From CAVRRZ01 sp963723745 (lineage in GTDB: Bacteria > Actinomycetota > Actinomycetes > Mycobacteriales > Geodermatophilaceae), in contig CAVRRZ010000001.1 in the NCBI GenBank assembly GCA_963723745.1, positions 682,001 to 746,000 of the forward strand: a DNA stretch of 64,000 nt, written 5' to 3'. Shown piece after piece: positions 8,412 through 17,400 of this stretch (positions are counted from its first letter, which is position 1; each line of letters starts with the position of its first letter). Below the pieces are notes generated by a model. The model searched no databases. It was given only the letters and a program-made list of their open reading frames with translations, and was not told the DNA's origin. Position numbers and translations under genes: made by a program.

Positions 8412-9887
8412 ATGCACGCGGGGCCGGACGTGACGCCGGAGACGGGGGAGCGGACGCGGGAGGCACCCGCTCCGGTACCGGCGCCCAACCCGGTGGAGGG
8501 CCGCGCGCGGTGGCTCGTGCTCTTCTCGATCACCACCGGCACGTTCATGGCCAACGTCGACACGACGGCGGTCACCGTGGCGCTGCCGACGATGGGCCGC
8601 GAGTTCGGTGTCGGGCTGGACGCGATGCAGTGGGTGCTCACGGCCTACCTGCTCACGATCACCGCGATCCTGCCGTTGTTCGGCCGGCTGGCCGACATGC
8701 TCGGCCGCAAGCCGATCCTCACCATCGGGCTCGGGCTGTTCGCGGCCTCCTCGGCGGTGTGCGCGCTGGCGCCGTCCTTCCCGGTGCTGATCGCGTTCCG
8801 CGCGCTGCAGGGCATCGGCGCATCCATGTTCATGGCGACGGTGATGGCCACCGCGGTCACCTCCTTCCCGCCGGGTCAGCGCGGCCGGGTGCTGGGCATG
8901 GTCAGCAGCATCGTCGCGGCGGGCACGCTCCTCGGCCCGCCGTTGGGCGGGCTGCTCACCGACGCCTTCGGCTGGCGGGCGATCTTCTTCATCAACGTGC
9001 CCATCGGCCTGCTGGGCGCGCTCGGCACGCTCCGCTTCGTGCCGGCCAACCGCGGAACCGGCGGCGATCTGCGGTCCCTGGACGTGCCCGGGGCGGTGCT
9101 GTTCGCGCTGTTCGTCGCCGGCCTGCTGCTCGGCCTCGGTCGCGGGCCCTCACTCGGCTGGCTCGACGCCGAGGTGCTCGGGCTGCTCGCGGCAGCGGTG
9201 CTCTTCATCGGGCTGTTCGTGCTGCGCGAGCGCCGGACGGCGCGGCCCCTGATCGACCTGCAGCTGCTGCGGCGGCGGGTGTTCGGGCTGGGCAACCTGG
9301 CAGCCCTGCTCTACTTCGCGCTGATCACGATCACACCGTTCCTCTTCCCGCTCTACCTGCAGGAGGTGCTGGGCTGGTCGACCGGCACGACCGGCCTGAT
9401 CATGACCCTGCAGGCGATCGCGATGCTGCTGGTCTCGCCGCTGTCGGGCTGGTGGAGCGACCGCGTCGGCTCGCGGCGGCCGGCGCTGGCGGCGCTGGTC
9501 CTCCTGCTGCTCAGCCTGCTCGCGGCCGCGTTGCTCGGCGAGGACCCGCCGGTCTGGCTGGTCGGTCTGCTCCTGGCCCTGCTCGGCGTCGGGCCGGGCA
9601 TGTTCAACTCGCCCAACAACTCCGCGATCATGGGCGACGTGGCCCGCGAGCGGATCGGCACGGCCAACGGGATCCTGTCCACCACCCGCAATCTCGGCCG
9701 AGCGCTCGGCGTGGCCATCGTCGCGCTGACCTACCAGGCCTTCGCCGGGACGTCGGCGACCTCCGGCATTCCCGCGCAGACGTTCCTCGACGGTTTCCGA
9801 GGCGTCTTCCTCGTCGGCGTCGCGCTCGCTGCCATCGCCTTCGTGGCGGTGACGTTCATGCACCGCCGTCCGGCCGCCGCCGGCTGA
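8412..9887 (+). CDS. MFS transporter, DHA2 (EmrB/QacA) drug:proton antiporter type
   Basis: A 491-residue major facilitator with about 14 predicted helices, as in the DHA2 subfamily. Motif A between helices 2 and 3 reads GRLADMLGRKP. The motif C region (VAAGTLLGPPLGGLL) and the N-terminal DTTAVTVALPTMGREF block fit EmrB/QacA exporters. It probably exports hydrophobic or cationic drugs by proton antiport; the substrate is unknown. No TetR regulator is adjacent. The start is ATG 8412; an in-frame GTG at 8430 is an alternative and would only shorten the cytosolic tail. The next gene is convergent. Confidence 0.87.
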   Translation: MHAGPDVTPETGERTREAPAPVPAPNPVEGRARWLVLFSITTGTFMANVDTTAVTVALPTMGREFGVGLDAMQWVLTAYLLTITAILPLFGRLADMLGRKPILTIGLGLFAASSAVCALAPSFPVLIAFRALQGIGASMFMATVMATAVTSFPPGQRGRVLGMVSSIVAAGTLLGPPLGGLLTDAFGWRAIFFINVPIGLLGALGTLRFVPANRGTGGDLRSLDVPGAVLFALFVAGLLLGLGRGPSLGWLDAEVLGLLAAAVLFIGLFVLRERRTARPLIDLQLLRRRVFGLGNLAALLYFALITITPFLFPLYLQEVLGWSTGTTGLIMTLQAIAMLLVSPLSGWWSDRVGSRRPALAALVLLLLSLLAAALLGEDPPVWLVGLLLALLGVGPGMFNSPNNSAIMGDVARERIGTANGILSTTRNLGRALGVAIVALTYQAFAGTSATSGIPAQTFLDGFRGVFLVGVALAAIAFVAVTFMHRRPAAAG

Positions 9888-9977
9888 CTGCCCCCGGTCA
9901 TCGCTGACAGGCGGATATCGGCGGCTGTCCGACGCCGGATTGCCGCAGATCTCCGCACGCAGGCGAGCGGCCGCTGA

Positions 9978-12773
9978 TCACTGCGTCGAGCGGGGTGGCT
10001 CGAGCAGCGCCGCCAGGCGGTCGATCTCGTCGTCCGTGGCCTGGTGGAAGTCGGGGTTGACCCGCAGGCCGCGGGCGGCCAGCCGCAGCAGGTTCGCGAC
10101 GTCCTCGCCCCTGGCCGCGCGGGCCAGCGCTGCGGCGCCGTCCACCCCGTCGGTCCGGCTGTCGGTCAGGCAGCGGACGGCGGCCTCCGCCGAACGGGCC
10201 GCGTCGCCCGGACGCCCCTGGAGCAGCAGCCCCCAGGCCAGGTTGACCTCGGCGATGCCCTCGAGCCGGTCGTTGCCGAGGCGATGGCCGGTGTCGCGGA
10301 CGGTGCGCAGGGCCGCGATCCCCTCGACGAGGGCGCCGAGCGCGAGCAGCGCCAGCCCCCGCACGTTGCGCACGTACTCGGCGCTGTCGTGCACGGCGTC
10401 GGAGGCGTAGGCGGCCATCGCGGCGTCGGCGGTGGCCAGCACCTCCTCGTAGCGGCCGGCCATGAGCGCGGCGAGGGCGAGCACGTCGGTCGCGTAGCCG
10501 CGGACCTCCGGCGGGTCCGCGTCGGTCACCAGCGCGGCCAGCCGGGCCGCGGTGGCCCGCGCCTCGTCGAGCCGGCCCAGGTAGCAGAGGCTGAGGCCGT
10601 ACTCCAGGCCGGCGAGGAGCTGGACCTGCCGTGGAACGCCGTCCTGGAGCGGCAGGAGGACGGCGACGGCGTCGGCCGCCCGACCGGCGTGCCGCAGCGC
10701 CACGCCCTGCCACAGCGACCAGGCCGGGGTCTCCGGGTCGAGCCGGGCTGCGGTGGCGAACTGCTCGGCGGCGCTCGGTCGCGAGCCCCCGTTGAGTTCG
10801 GCGAAGCCGCGGCAGACGACGACCGGGAGGGTGTCACCGCGACCGGCGGCCTCGGCGTCGGCCACCGCCGTCCGCAGGAGCGCCACGCCGCCGCGGCGGG
10901 CGAGGAACTCGGCGGTCCCGGCGAGCAGGTCGAGGGCACGCTCGCGCTCACCCGCCGCCCACAGGTGGCGGTACTGCGCCACAGCGGGGTCGGCGTCGGT
11001 GGCCGAGCGCCACGTCGCGGGGGGAGGGGTGCGCGCCCCGTACCAGTCGGCGAGCCCCCGGTGCAGCTCGGTCGCGCGCTCCGCCGACAGGCAGCGCCGG
11101 ATGTGGTCGGTGTCCAGCGGGTGCAGCCGGTAGATGCTCTCGTCGTCCCCGTGGGCCAGCTCCTGACGGCGGGTGAGGTCGTCGAGGGCGTCCTCCACCT
11201 CCTCCACGTCGGCCCCCAGCAGCTCCGCCAGGTTCCCGCAGGTGAGCGGCCCACCGGCCACCGCCAGCACCTCGACGACCTCCCGGTCGGTGCCGGCCAG
11301 CCGGTCGTAGGCCACCGAGACGAGCTCGTCGAGCACGTCGGAAGGCGCCCGGTCGCTGCGCAGCAGCCGGCGCACCCCACTGGCGGCGTGGTCGAGCAGG
11401 TAGCCCAGGAGCAGCTGGAGGCCGCGCGGCAGGCCGCCCACCCGGTCGACGAGGTCGCCCATGGTCGCGTCGTCCAGCCCGGCGAGACCGGCGGTGCCGT
11501 GCTCGTCGAGCTCCCGGAGCATGGCCACGGCCTCGTCCCGGGGCAGGCCCTCGGTCATCGGCAGGGGCTCCGGCATCCTCGCCCGCAGGTCGGGCGGCAG
11601 GCCGATCGGCAGCTGCGAGGTGGTCACCACGACCGGAGGCCGGTCGGTGGACGCGACGGCGCGCAGGAAGGTGACCAGGTCCTCGGCGAGCAGCCGGCCG
11701 GTGGCAGGGTCCTGCAGGTCGTCGAGGTTGTCCAGGACGACGACGACGGCGCGGCCCCGGAACGCGTCGAACAGGTCGGGGAGGACGGCGGGGCCGACAC
11801 CCGACCAGCGCGCGAGCACCCGCTGCTCGTCCGGGGCGGGCAGCAGGGCGGCCAGCGCGTGCACGATGCGGCCCAGGCTCACCTCGCCGGCGCCGGTGCG
11901 GGTGCTCAGGAACACGACGGCGTCGACCAGCGTCCCGGCGTCCTCGTCGGAGGTCAGCACCCGAGTGACCACGCCGCTCTTGCCCACGCCCCGCCGGCCC
12001 ACCACCTGGGTGATCGGCGTCCGGTCGCGGATCCGCTCCACCAGCCGCCGCCGCACGTCCTCGCGGTCGTGCCATCGACGGGGGGCGACGGCGGGCCGGA
12101 CCCCGATGATCCGGCGCTCCTGCCCGGCGGACTGCACGGCGCGCGGCAGGGCCGGCCACAGCTGCGCGATCACGTCGACCGGGATCAGGTAGCCGGTCTT
12201 GGTCTCGCGGTCCGGGTCGACACTGGTGAGGATGCCGACCACGCCCGCGAGGGCGGCGTCCCAGACCGGCGCCCCGCTGAACCCGGGTGCCACCGCGAGC
12301 CCGGTCACGGTGTCGCCTTCCAGCTGGACCAGCCCGTCGCCGCGCCGCCGGCTCAGCACGCCGTGGGCGAGCTGCTCGCCGGCCTGCGCCCGCGGGAAGC
12401 CCCAGACCTCGAAGCGGTGGCCGTGCAGGTCGACGCACTCGACGAGGCGCACCGCGCCGGCGGCCGGCGGCGGCGGCTCGCGCAGTCGCAGCACGGCCAC
12501 GTCGCCGTGCACCGCGTCCACCGGCCGGGAGCTGTGCAGCTCCGCGGTGCGCCGCGCCCCCCCGGCGTAGGGGAAGGCGAGCTCCGCCGTCCCGTCGTCG
12601 CCGACCACGTCCTCCCAGACGTGCGTGCAGGTGACCACGTGCTCGTCGTCGACGAGCATGCCCGCGCCCTCCGGCTCCCCGGCGCGCAGCACTGCGACCA
12701 GGCCGCTCTCGAAGCCCTCACGGGCGGCGGTGCGGTCGGCGGTGCGGGCGGCGGCCAGCGGATCAGCCGTCAC
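9978..12773 (-). CDS. Trypsin-like protease fused to STAND NTPase and TPR repeats (putative conflict-system effector)
   Basis: A 931-residue three-part protein. Residues 20-210 form a trypsin-like serine protease with an apparently intact triad: His51 (VTCTHV), Asp91 (GDVAVL) and Ser166 (GFSGAPV). Residues 235-460 form a STAND/AP-ATPase module: Walker A GRRGVGKS (259-266), Walker B VVVVLDNLDD (343-352), a TTS sensor near 384 and the GLP motif GGLPRGLQLL. A winged-helix-like segment follows (480-560). The remainder (about 590-925) is helical and TPR-like, a typical ligand-sensing superstructure. In known STAND immune proteins, ligand binding by the repeats drives oligomerisation and activates the N-terminal effector; here that would switch on proteolysis. 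The GTG start overlaps the upstream Trypco1-like gene by 11 bp. No signal peptide is seen. The domain reading is firm; the biological role is inference. Confidence 0.88.
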   Translation of the reverse strand: MTADPLAAARTADRTAAREGFESGLVAVLRAGEPEGAGMLVDDEHVVTCTHVWEDVVGDDGTAELAFPYAGGARRTAELHSSRPVDAVHGDVAVLRLREPPPPAAGAVRLVECVDLHGHRFEVWGFPRAQAGEQLAHGVLSRRRGDGLVQLEGDTVTGLAVAPGFSGAPVWDAALAGVVGILTSVDPDRETKTGYLIPVDVIAQLWPALPRAVQSAGQERRIIGVRPAVAPRRWHDREDVRRRLVERIRDRTPITQVVGRRGVGKSGVVTRVLTSDEDAGTLVDAVVFLSTRTGAGEVSLGRIVHALAALLPAPDEQRVLARWSGVGPAVLPDLFDAFRGRAVVVVLDNLDDLQDPATGRLLAEDLVTFLRAVASTDRPPVVVTTSQLPIGLPPDLRARMPEPLPMTEGLPRDEAVAMLRELDEHGTAGLAGLDDATMGDLVDRVGGLPRGLQLLLGYLLDHAASGVRRLLRSDRAPSDVLDELVSVAYDRLAGTDREVVEVLAVAGGPLTCGNLAELLGADVEEVEDALDDLTRRQELAHGDDESIYRLHPLDTDHIRRCLSAERATELHRGLADWYGARTPPPATWRSATDADPAVAQYRHLWAAGERERALDLLAGTAEFLARRGGVALLRTAVADAEAAGRGDTLPVVVCRGFAELNGGSRPSAAEQFATAARLDPETPAWSLWQGVALRHAGRAADAVAVLLPLQDGVPRQVQLLAGLEYGLSLCYLGRLDEARATAARLAALVTDADPPEVRGYATDVLALAALMAGRYEEVLATADAAMAAYASDAVHDSAEYVRNVRGLALLALGALVEGIAALRTVRDTGHRLGNDRLEGIAEVNLAWGLLLQGRPGDAARSAEAAVRCLTDSRTDGVDGAAALARAARGEDVANLLRLAARGLRVNPDFHQATDDEIDRLAALLEPPRSTQ

Positions 12774-13092
12774 GACGGGCCCAGCTCAGCCGGATCGTGA
12801 AGTTGGCCTCGGCGCTGCTGGACGCGATGAAGGCACCGGCCTTCAGGCTCAGCGAGACCCCGAACTCGACGTCGACGGTGTCCGGGGCGCTGGCCATCGT
12901 GCGCAGCCGGCCGAGCAGCGACTCCGCGACCCCCGGCACGACGGCGACCGCGGCGTCGAAGCGCTCCTGGGTGTCGACGACCTGGCCGTCCCGGGAGGCG
13001 CGCCGCAGCCGGTCGTCGGTGCCGCTCTCGTGCACCGCGACCACGATCTGCTCGCCGTCGTCGAGTCGGTACCGCACCAGGCCGTCGGCCAT
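12763..13092 (-). CDS. Trypsin-co-occurring (Trypco1/CU044_2847-like) small protein
   Basis: A 109-residue protein. Its N-terminal strand pattern (LVRYRLDDGEQIVVAV) and C-terminal signature (VDVEFGVSLSLKAGAFIAS, then ANFTIRLSW) match what I know of the trypsin-co-occurring domain 1 family, small proteins found beside trypsin-like proteases in predicted conflict systems. The ATG at 13092 is preferred because GGGAG lies just upstream; an ATG at 13119 is possible. The stop codon lies inside the start of the protease-STAND gene, so the two are almost certainly co-translated. The likely role is a regulator, adaptor or substrate of the protease. The family call is from memory of its signature, not a search. 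Confidence 0.8.
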   Translation of the reverse strand: MADGLVRYRLDDGEQIVVAVHESGTDDRLRRASRDGQVVDTQERFDAAVAVVPGVAESLLGRLRTMASAPDTVDVEFGVSLSLKAGAFIASSSAEANFTIRLSWARRDG

Positions 13093-13163
13093 CTGCACTC
13101 CCGGATTCCCGGTGTCCATGATGGCGGTGCGACCCGACCGTGCGGAACGGGTGCCGCCGCGGC

Positions 13164-14327
13164 TCAGCCTGCGGTCGAGCGGTCCAGCGCGGCGGCCATG
13201 CGGGCCACGGCCTCGTCGAGGACGGCGGCGCCGGTGCCGAAGTTGAGCCGCAGGTGGTCGCTGCCCGGCGCGCCGAAGCGAGAGCCGGGCTCGAGCGCCA
13301 CCCGGCCGCGCTCCAGGCAGGTCTCCCGGACGGCGTCCGAGCGGTCACCGAGGGCCGCGCAGTCGAGCCAGGCGAGGTAGGTCGCCTCCGGCGGGTGCCA
13401 CCGCACATCGGGCAGCCGGGCGGCCAGCAGCGCGCCGAGCTGGGCGCGGCGCCGGTCGAGGGTGAGCAGCAGCCGGTCGAGCCATGGTCCCCCGGCGGTG
13501 AACGCGGCCTCGGCGGCCAGCACGCCGAAGTGGCCCACCCGCCAGCGCAGGTCGGGCGGCAGCCGGTCGACGACCGCCCGCATGCGGGGCGACGCGGTCA
13601 CGATCGCGGCGCACTTGAGGCCGGCGAGGTTCCACGCCTTGCTGGCCGACAGCAGGGCGATCGTGACGTCGGCGGCGCCCGGCACGGTCAGCAGCGGGGT
13701 GAACGTCGCGCCGGGCAGGACCAACGGGGCGTGGATCTCGTCGCTGAACAGCACCACGCCGTACCGGCGGGCCAGCGTGACCAGGGCGGCCAGCTCGCCG
13801 GGGGAGTGCACCCGGCCGACCGGGTTGTGCGGGCTGCACAGCAGGTACACCGCAGCGCCGTCGGCGAAGGCGCGCTCGAGGCCCTCGAGGTCCAGCCGCC
13901 AGCCGTCGTCCGTGCGGCGCAGCGGCACCTCCGCGACGGTGGCCCCGGCCTCGGGGATCCACGTGAAGAACGGGGGATAGATCGGCGGGCTGATCACCAC
14001 GCGATCCCCGGGCCGGGTCAGCACCCGGAGCAGCTCCACGGCCCCGACGCCGACGTCGGCCACCGCGGCCACAGCGGCCGGGTCGATCTCCCAGCTCCAC
14101 CGCTGGGCGGCGAAGGTCGCCAGCGACTCACCGAGCACGGGGACGGCCATCGCGTAGCCGGTGTCGGAGCGGTCGACGGCGACGTGCAGTGCCTCGGCGA
14201 CCGGCTGTGCGAGGGCGAAGTCCATCTCGGCGACGGGCAGCGGCAGGACGTCGTCCGGGAACGAGCGCCACTTGGCGCTGCGGCGGGCGCGGAGCACGTC
14301 CATCGGGTCGACGGGCAGTTCGTCCAT
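13164..14327 (-). CDS. PLP-dependent aminotransferase, MalY/PatB type (putative C-S beta-lyase)
   Basis: A 387-residue fold-type I PLP enzyme. The N-terminal block RRSAKWRSFPDDVLPLPVAEMDF is the MalY/PatB signature. PLP-site motifs follow: SPHNPVGRV, FSDEIHAP with the PLP-interacting Asp, SASKAWNLAGLK with the Schiff-base Lys, and a C-terminal LRLNFGT with the carboxylate-binding Arg. MalY/PatB enzymes cleave cystathionine or cysteine to pyruvate, ammonia and a thiol. The ATG at 14327 matches the family N-terminus; GTG 14375 and ATG 14357 are longer alternatives. It lies 93 bases downstream of the NAD-GDH stop, separated by a hairpin. Confidence 0.85.
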   Translation of the reverse strand: MDELPVDPMDVLRARRSAKWRSFPDDVLPLPVAEMDFALAQPVAEALHVAVDRSDTGYAMAVPVLGESLATFAAQRWSWEIDPAAVAAVADVGVGAVELLRVLTRPGDRVVISPPIYPPFFTWIPEAGATVAEVPLRRTDDGWRLDLEGLERAFADGAAVYLLCSPHNPVGRVHSPGELAALVTLARRYGVVLFSDEIHAPLVLPGATFTPLLTVPGAADVTIALLSASKAWNLAGLKCAAIVTASPRMRAVVDRLPPDLRWRVGHFGVLAAEAAFTAGGPWLDRLLLTLDRRRAQLGALLAARLPDVRWHPPEATYLAWLDCAALGDRSDAVRETCLERGRVALEPGSRFGAPGSDHLRLNFGTGAAVLDEAVARMAAALDRSTAG

Positions 14328-14379
14328 GCCCGACAGCCTGCCCGCCGGGGACGACATCACCGTGTCGAGGCCCACCTAC

Positions 14380-14407
14380 GGCTCTCTAGCGTCGTAGCTA
14401 GAGAACC
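14380..14407 (-). terminator. Hairpin after NAD-GDH gene
   Basis: TCTCTAGC (14383-14390) and GCTAGAGA (14397-14404) form a perfect 8-bp inverted repeat with a 6-nt loop. It extends to 11 bp with one G-U pair in the minus-strand RNA. It begins about 14 bases after the NAD-GDH stop and lies upstream of the aminotransferase gene. It fits a terminator; an operator for the aminotransferase gene is the alternative. Confidence 0.5.
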
Positions 14408-14420
14408 ACAGACGAGGGCA

Positions 14421-17400
14421 TCATCCGGCGCGGCGGCGCAGGCCGCGCAAGGTGCGGACGGCGACCAGCAGCTCGGCGATGTCGTGCCGGTCGCCCGCGG
14501 AGATGTCGGCGAGCTGGGCCGCGGAGCGGCGCTGCGCGCTGTCCCAGCCGTCGACCCACGTCCGCACCAGCCGGTCCGGCTTGTCGGTGTCACCGCTGCG
14601 CAGGGCGAGCACGTCGGCGGTGAGCGCGGCCTGCTCGGCGGCGAGGTCGTCCCGCAACGAGGCCCGGGCCATCGAGTTCCAGCGGCGGTCCCGGGGGAGG
14701 GCGAGCACCAGCTCGCGCAGCGGCACCAGGTCGAGCCGTTCGGCGATGTGCTGCATGACCTGGCCGGCCAGGGGGATCGGGGCTCCCGTCCGCTCGGCCA
14801 CGACGGCGATGTCCAGCGCCGAGGGCATCAGCGGCGCGGCCGCGGCGGCCGCGGCCATCGGCGCGGGCACCCCCGCCGCCTCGAGCCGGGTGGCCCGCTG
14901 GGTGTAGGCCTCCGCCTCGGCGCCGAGCAGCCAGCGCGGCAGTCCCTGGCGGACGGCGGCCACCGGCGCGGCGAACCGGTCCGTCACCTCCTGGATGCCG
15001 GCGGGCGGGTCGGCCAGCAGCGCGGGCTGGCGCAGGAGCCAGCGCGTGGTGCGCTCGGCGAGACGGGTCGCCTCGACCCGCAGCTCGACCTGGGTGACGG
15101 CGGCGACCTGGTTGTCCAGCGGCCGGACCCCGTCCCACATCGCGTCGATGCCGAACACCGCGCGCGCCACCGTGTGCGCGCGGACGACCGTGGCCAGCGG
15201 CACACCGGTCTCCTCGACCAGCCGGTAGAGGCCGGTGACGCCGGCCAGGTTGACCGCCCGGTTGGTCAGCGCGGTCCCGATGATCTCCCGCCGCAGCGCG
15301 TGGTGGGTGATCGCCTCCGGGAAGCGCTCCCGCAGCGGCGCCGGGAAGTAGTCGACGAGCAGGTCCTCGAGCGCCGGATCGTCGGGCAGGGACGACTGCA
15401 GCACGGCCTCGCTGGTCTCGAGTTTGGCGTAGGCCAGCAGCACCGACAGCTCGGGGCTGGTGAGCGCGTGGCCGTCTCGGCGCCGCTCGGCCAGCTGCCG
15501 GTCGTCGGGCAGGAACTCGACCGCGCGCTGCAGCCGGCCGGTGCGCTCGAGCCGCCGGATGAAGCGCTCGTGGGCGTCGAGCAGGCTGCGCGCGGAGGTC
15601 ACCTCGGCGGCCAGCGTCGCGTTCTGGGCGTGGTTGTCGGTCAGGACGTCGGCGGCGACCTCGTCGGCCATGGAGCCGAGCAGCTCCGCGCGGGCCGCGG
15701 GGTCCAGCCGCCCCTCGGCAACGACGCGGTTGAGTGCGATCTTGATGTTCACCTCGTGGTCGGAGGTGTCCACACCGGCGGAGTTGTCGATCGCGTCGGT
15801 GTTGACCCGGCCGCCGGCCAGCGCGTACTGGACCCGGCCGCGCTGGGTGAGGCCCAGGTTGCCGCCCTCGCCGACCACGCGCACCCGTAGCTGCTCGCCG
15901 TCGACCCGGACGGCGTCGTTGGCCTTGTCGCCCACCTCGAGGTGGCTCTCGGCCGACGCCTTGACGTAGGTGCCGATGCCGCCGTTGAACAGGAGGTCGG
16001 CCGGCGCGAGCAGGATCGCGCGGATCAGCTCGATCGGCGTGAGCGTCTCGACGTCGTCGGCCAGGCCGAGCGCCGAGCGCATCTGCGGGCTGACCGGGAT
16101 CGACTTGGCCGTGCGGGGCCAGACGCCCCCGCCCTCGCTGATCAGCGCCCTGTCGTAGTCGTCCCAGGACGAGCGGGGCAGCCGGAAGAGCCGCTGCCGC
16201 TCGGCGAAGGAGGTCGCGGCGTCGGGGGAGGGGTCGACGAAGACGTGCCGGTGGTCGAACGCCCCGACCAGCCGGATCTTCTCCGACAGCAGCATCCCGT
16301 TGCCGAAGACGTCACCGGACATGTCGCCGATCCCGACGACGGTGAACTCCTGCCGCTGCACGTCGATGTCGAGCTCGCGGAAGTGGCGGGTCACCGACTC
16401 CCAGGCGCCGCGGGCGGTGATGCCCATGGCCTTGTGGTCGTAGCCGACCGACCCACCGGAGGCGAACGCGTCACCGAGCCAGTAGCCGCGCTCGACGGCC
16501 ACCTCGTTGGCCAGGTCGGAGAAGGTGGCGGTGCCCTTGTCGGCGGCCACCACCAGGTAGGTGTCGTCGCCGTCGTGCCGGACGACGCGGTCGGGTGGCA
16601 CCACCTCGCCGTCCATCAGGTTGTCGGTGAGGGAGAGCAGCGCGCCGACGAAGAGCCGGTAGCAGGCCTGGCCCTCGGCGAGCACCTCCTCACGCGAGGC
16701 GCCCTCACCGGGCGGCCGCTTGACGACGAAGCCGCCCTTGGCCCCGGTGGGCACGATGACGGTGTTCTTGACCATCTGCGCCTTGACCAGGCCCAGCACC
16801 TCGGTACGCAGGTCCTCCCGGCGGTCGGACCAGCGCAGCCCGCCGCGGGCGACCTTGCCGAAGCGCAGATGCACGCCCATCACCCGCGGGGAGCTGACCC
16901 AGACCTCGTGGGCCGGCCGCGGCTGGGGCAGGTCGGGCACCTGCGCCGGGTCGATCTTCAACGCCAGCGGGGCGGGCCCGCCGTCGGAGGGCGCGTAGTA
17001 GCTGGTCCGCTGGGTCGCGGTCACCGCGGCGAGCAGGGAGCTGAGCACCCGGTCGGCGTCGAGCGAGGCGACCGAGCCGATCGACTCCTCGAGCGCCGCG
17101 ACGAGCTCCTTCTGGCGCGCGGCCCGGCCGGTGGACCGGTCGGGCGAGAAGCGGGTCTGGAAGAGCGCGACCAGGCGGGCCACCACGCCCGGGTGGGCGG
17201 CGAGGGTCTGCTCGACGTAGCGCTGACCGAAGGGCAGTCCGGCCTGCCGCAGCCACTGCACGTACGCGCGGAGGACGGTGACCTGCCGCCAGTTGAGCCC
17301 GGCGAGCATCACCAGGGCGCCCAGCCCGTCGTCCTCGGCCTCGCCGCGCCAGATCGCGGCGACCGCCTCGGTGAAGCGCTCGGGCAGCGAGCGGACCAGC

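Noticed and set aside
10044..12800. A 918-codon plus-strand frame antisense to the protease-STAND gene
   Set aside because: Same shadow effect; protease and Walker motifs lie only on the minus strand.
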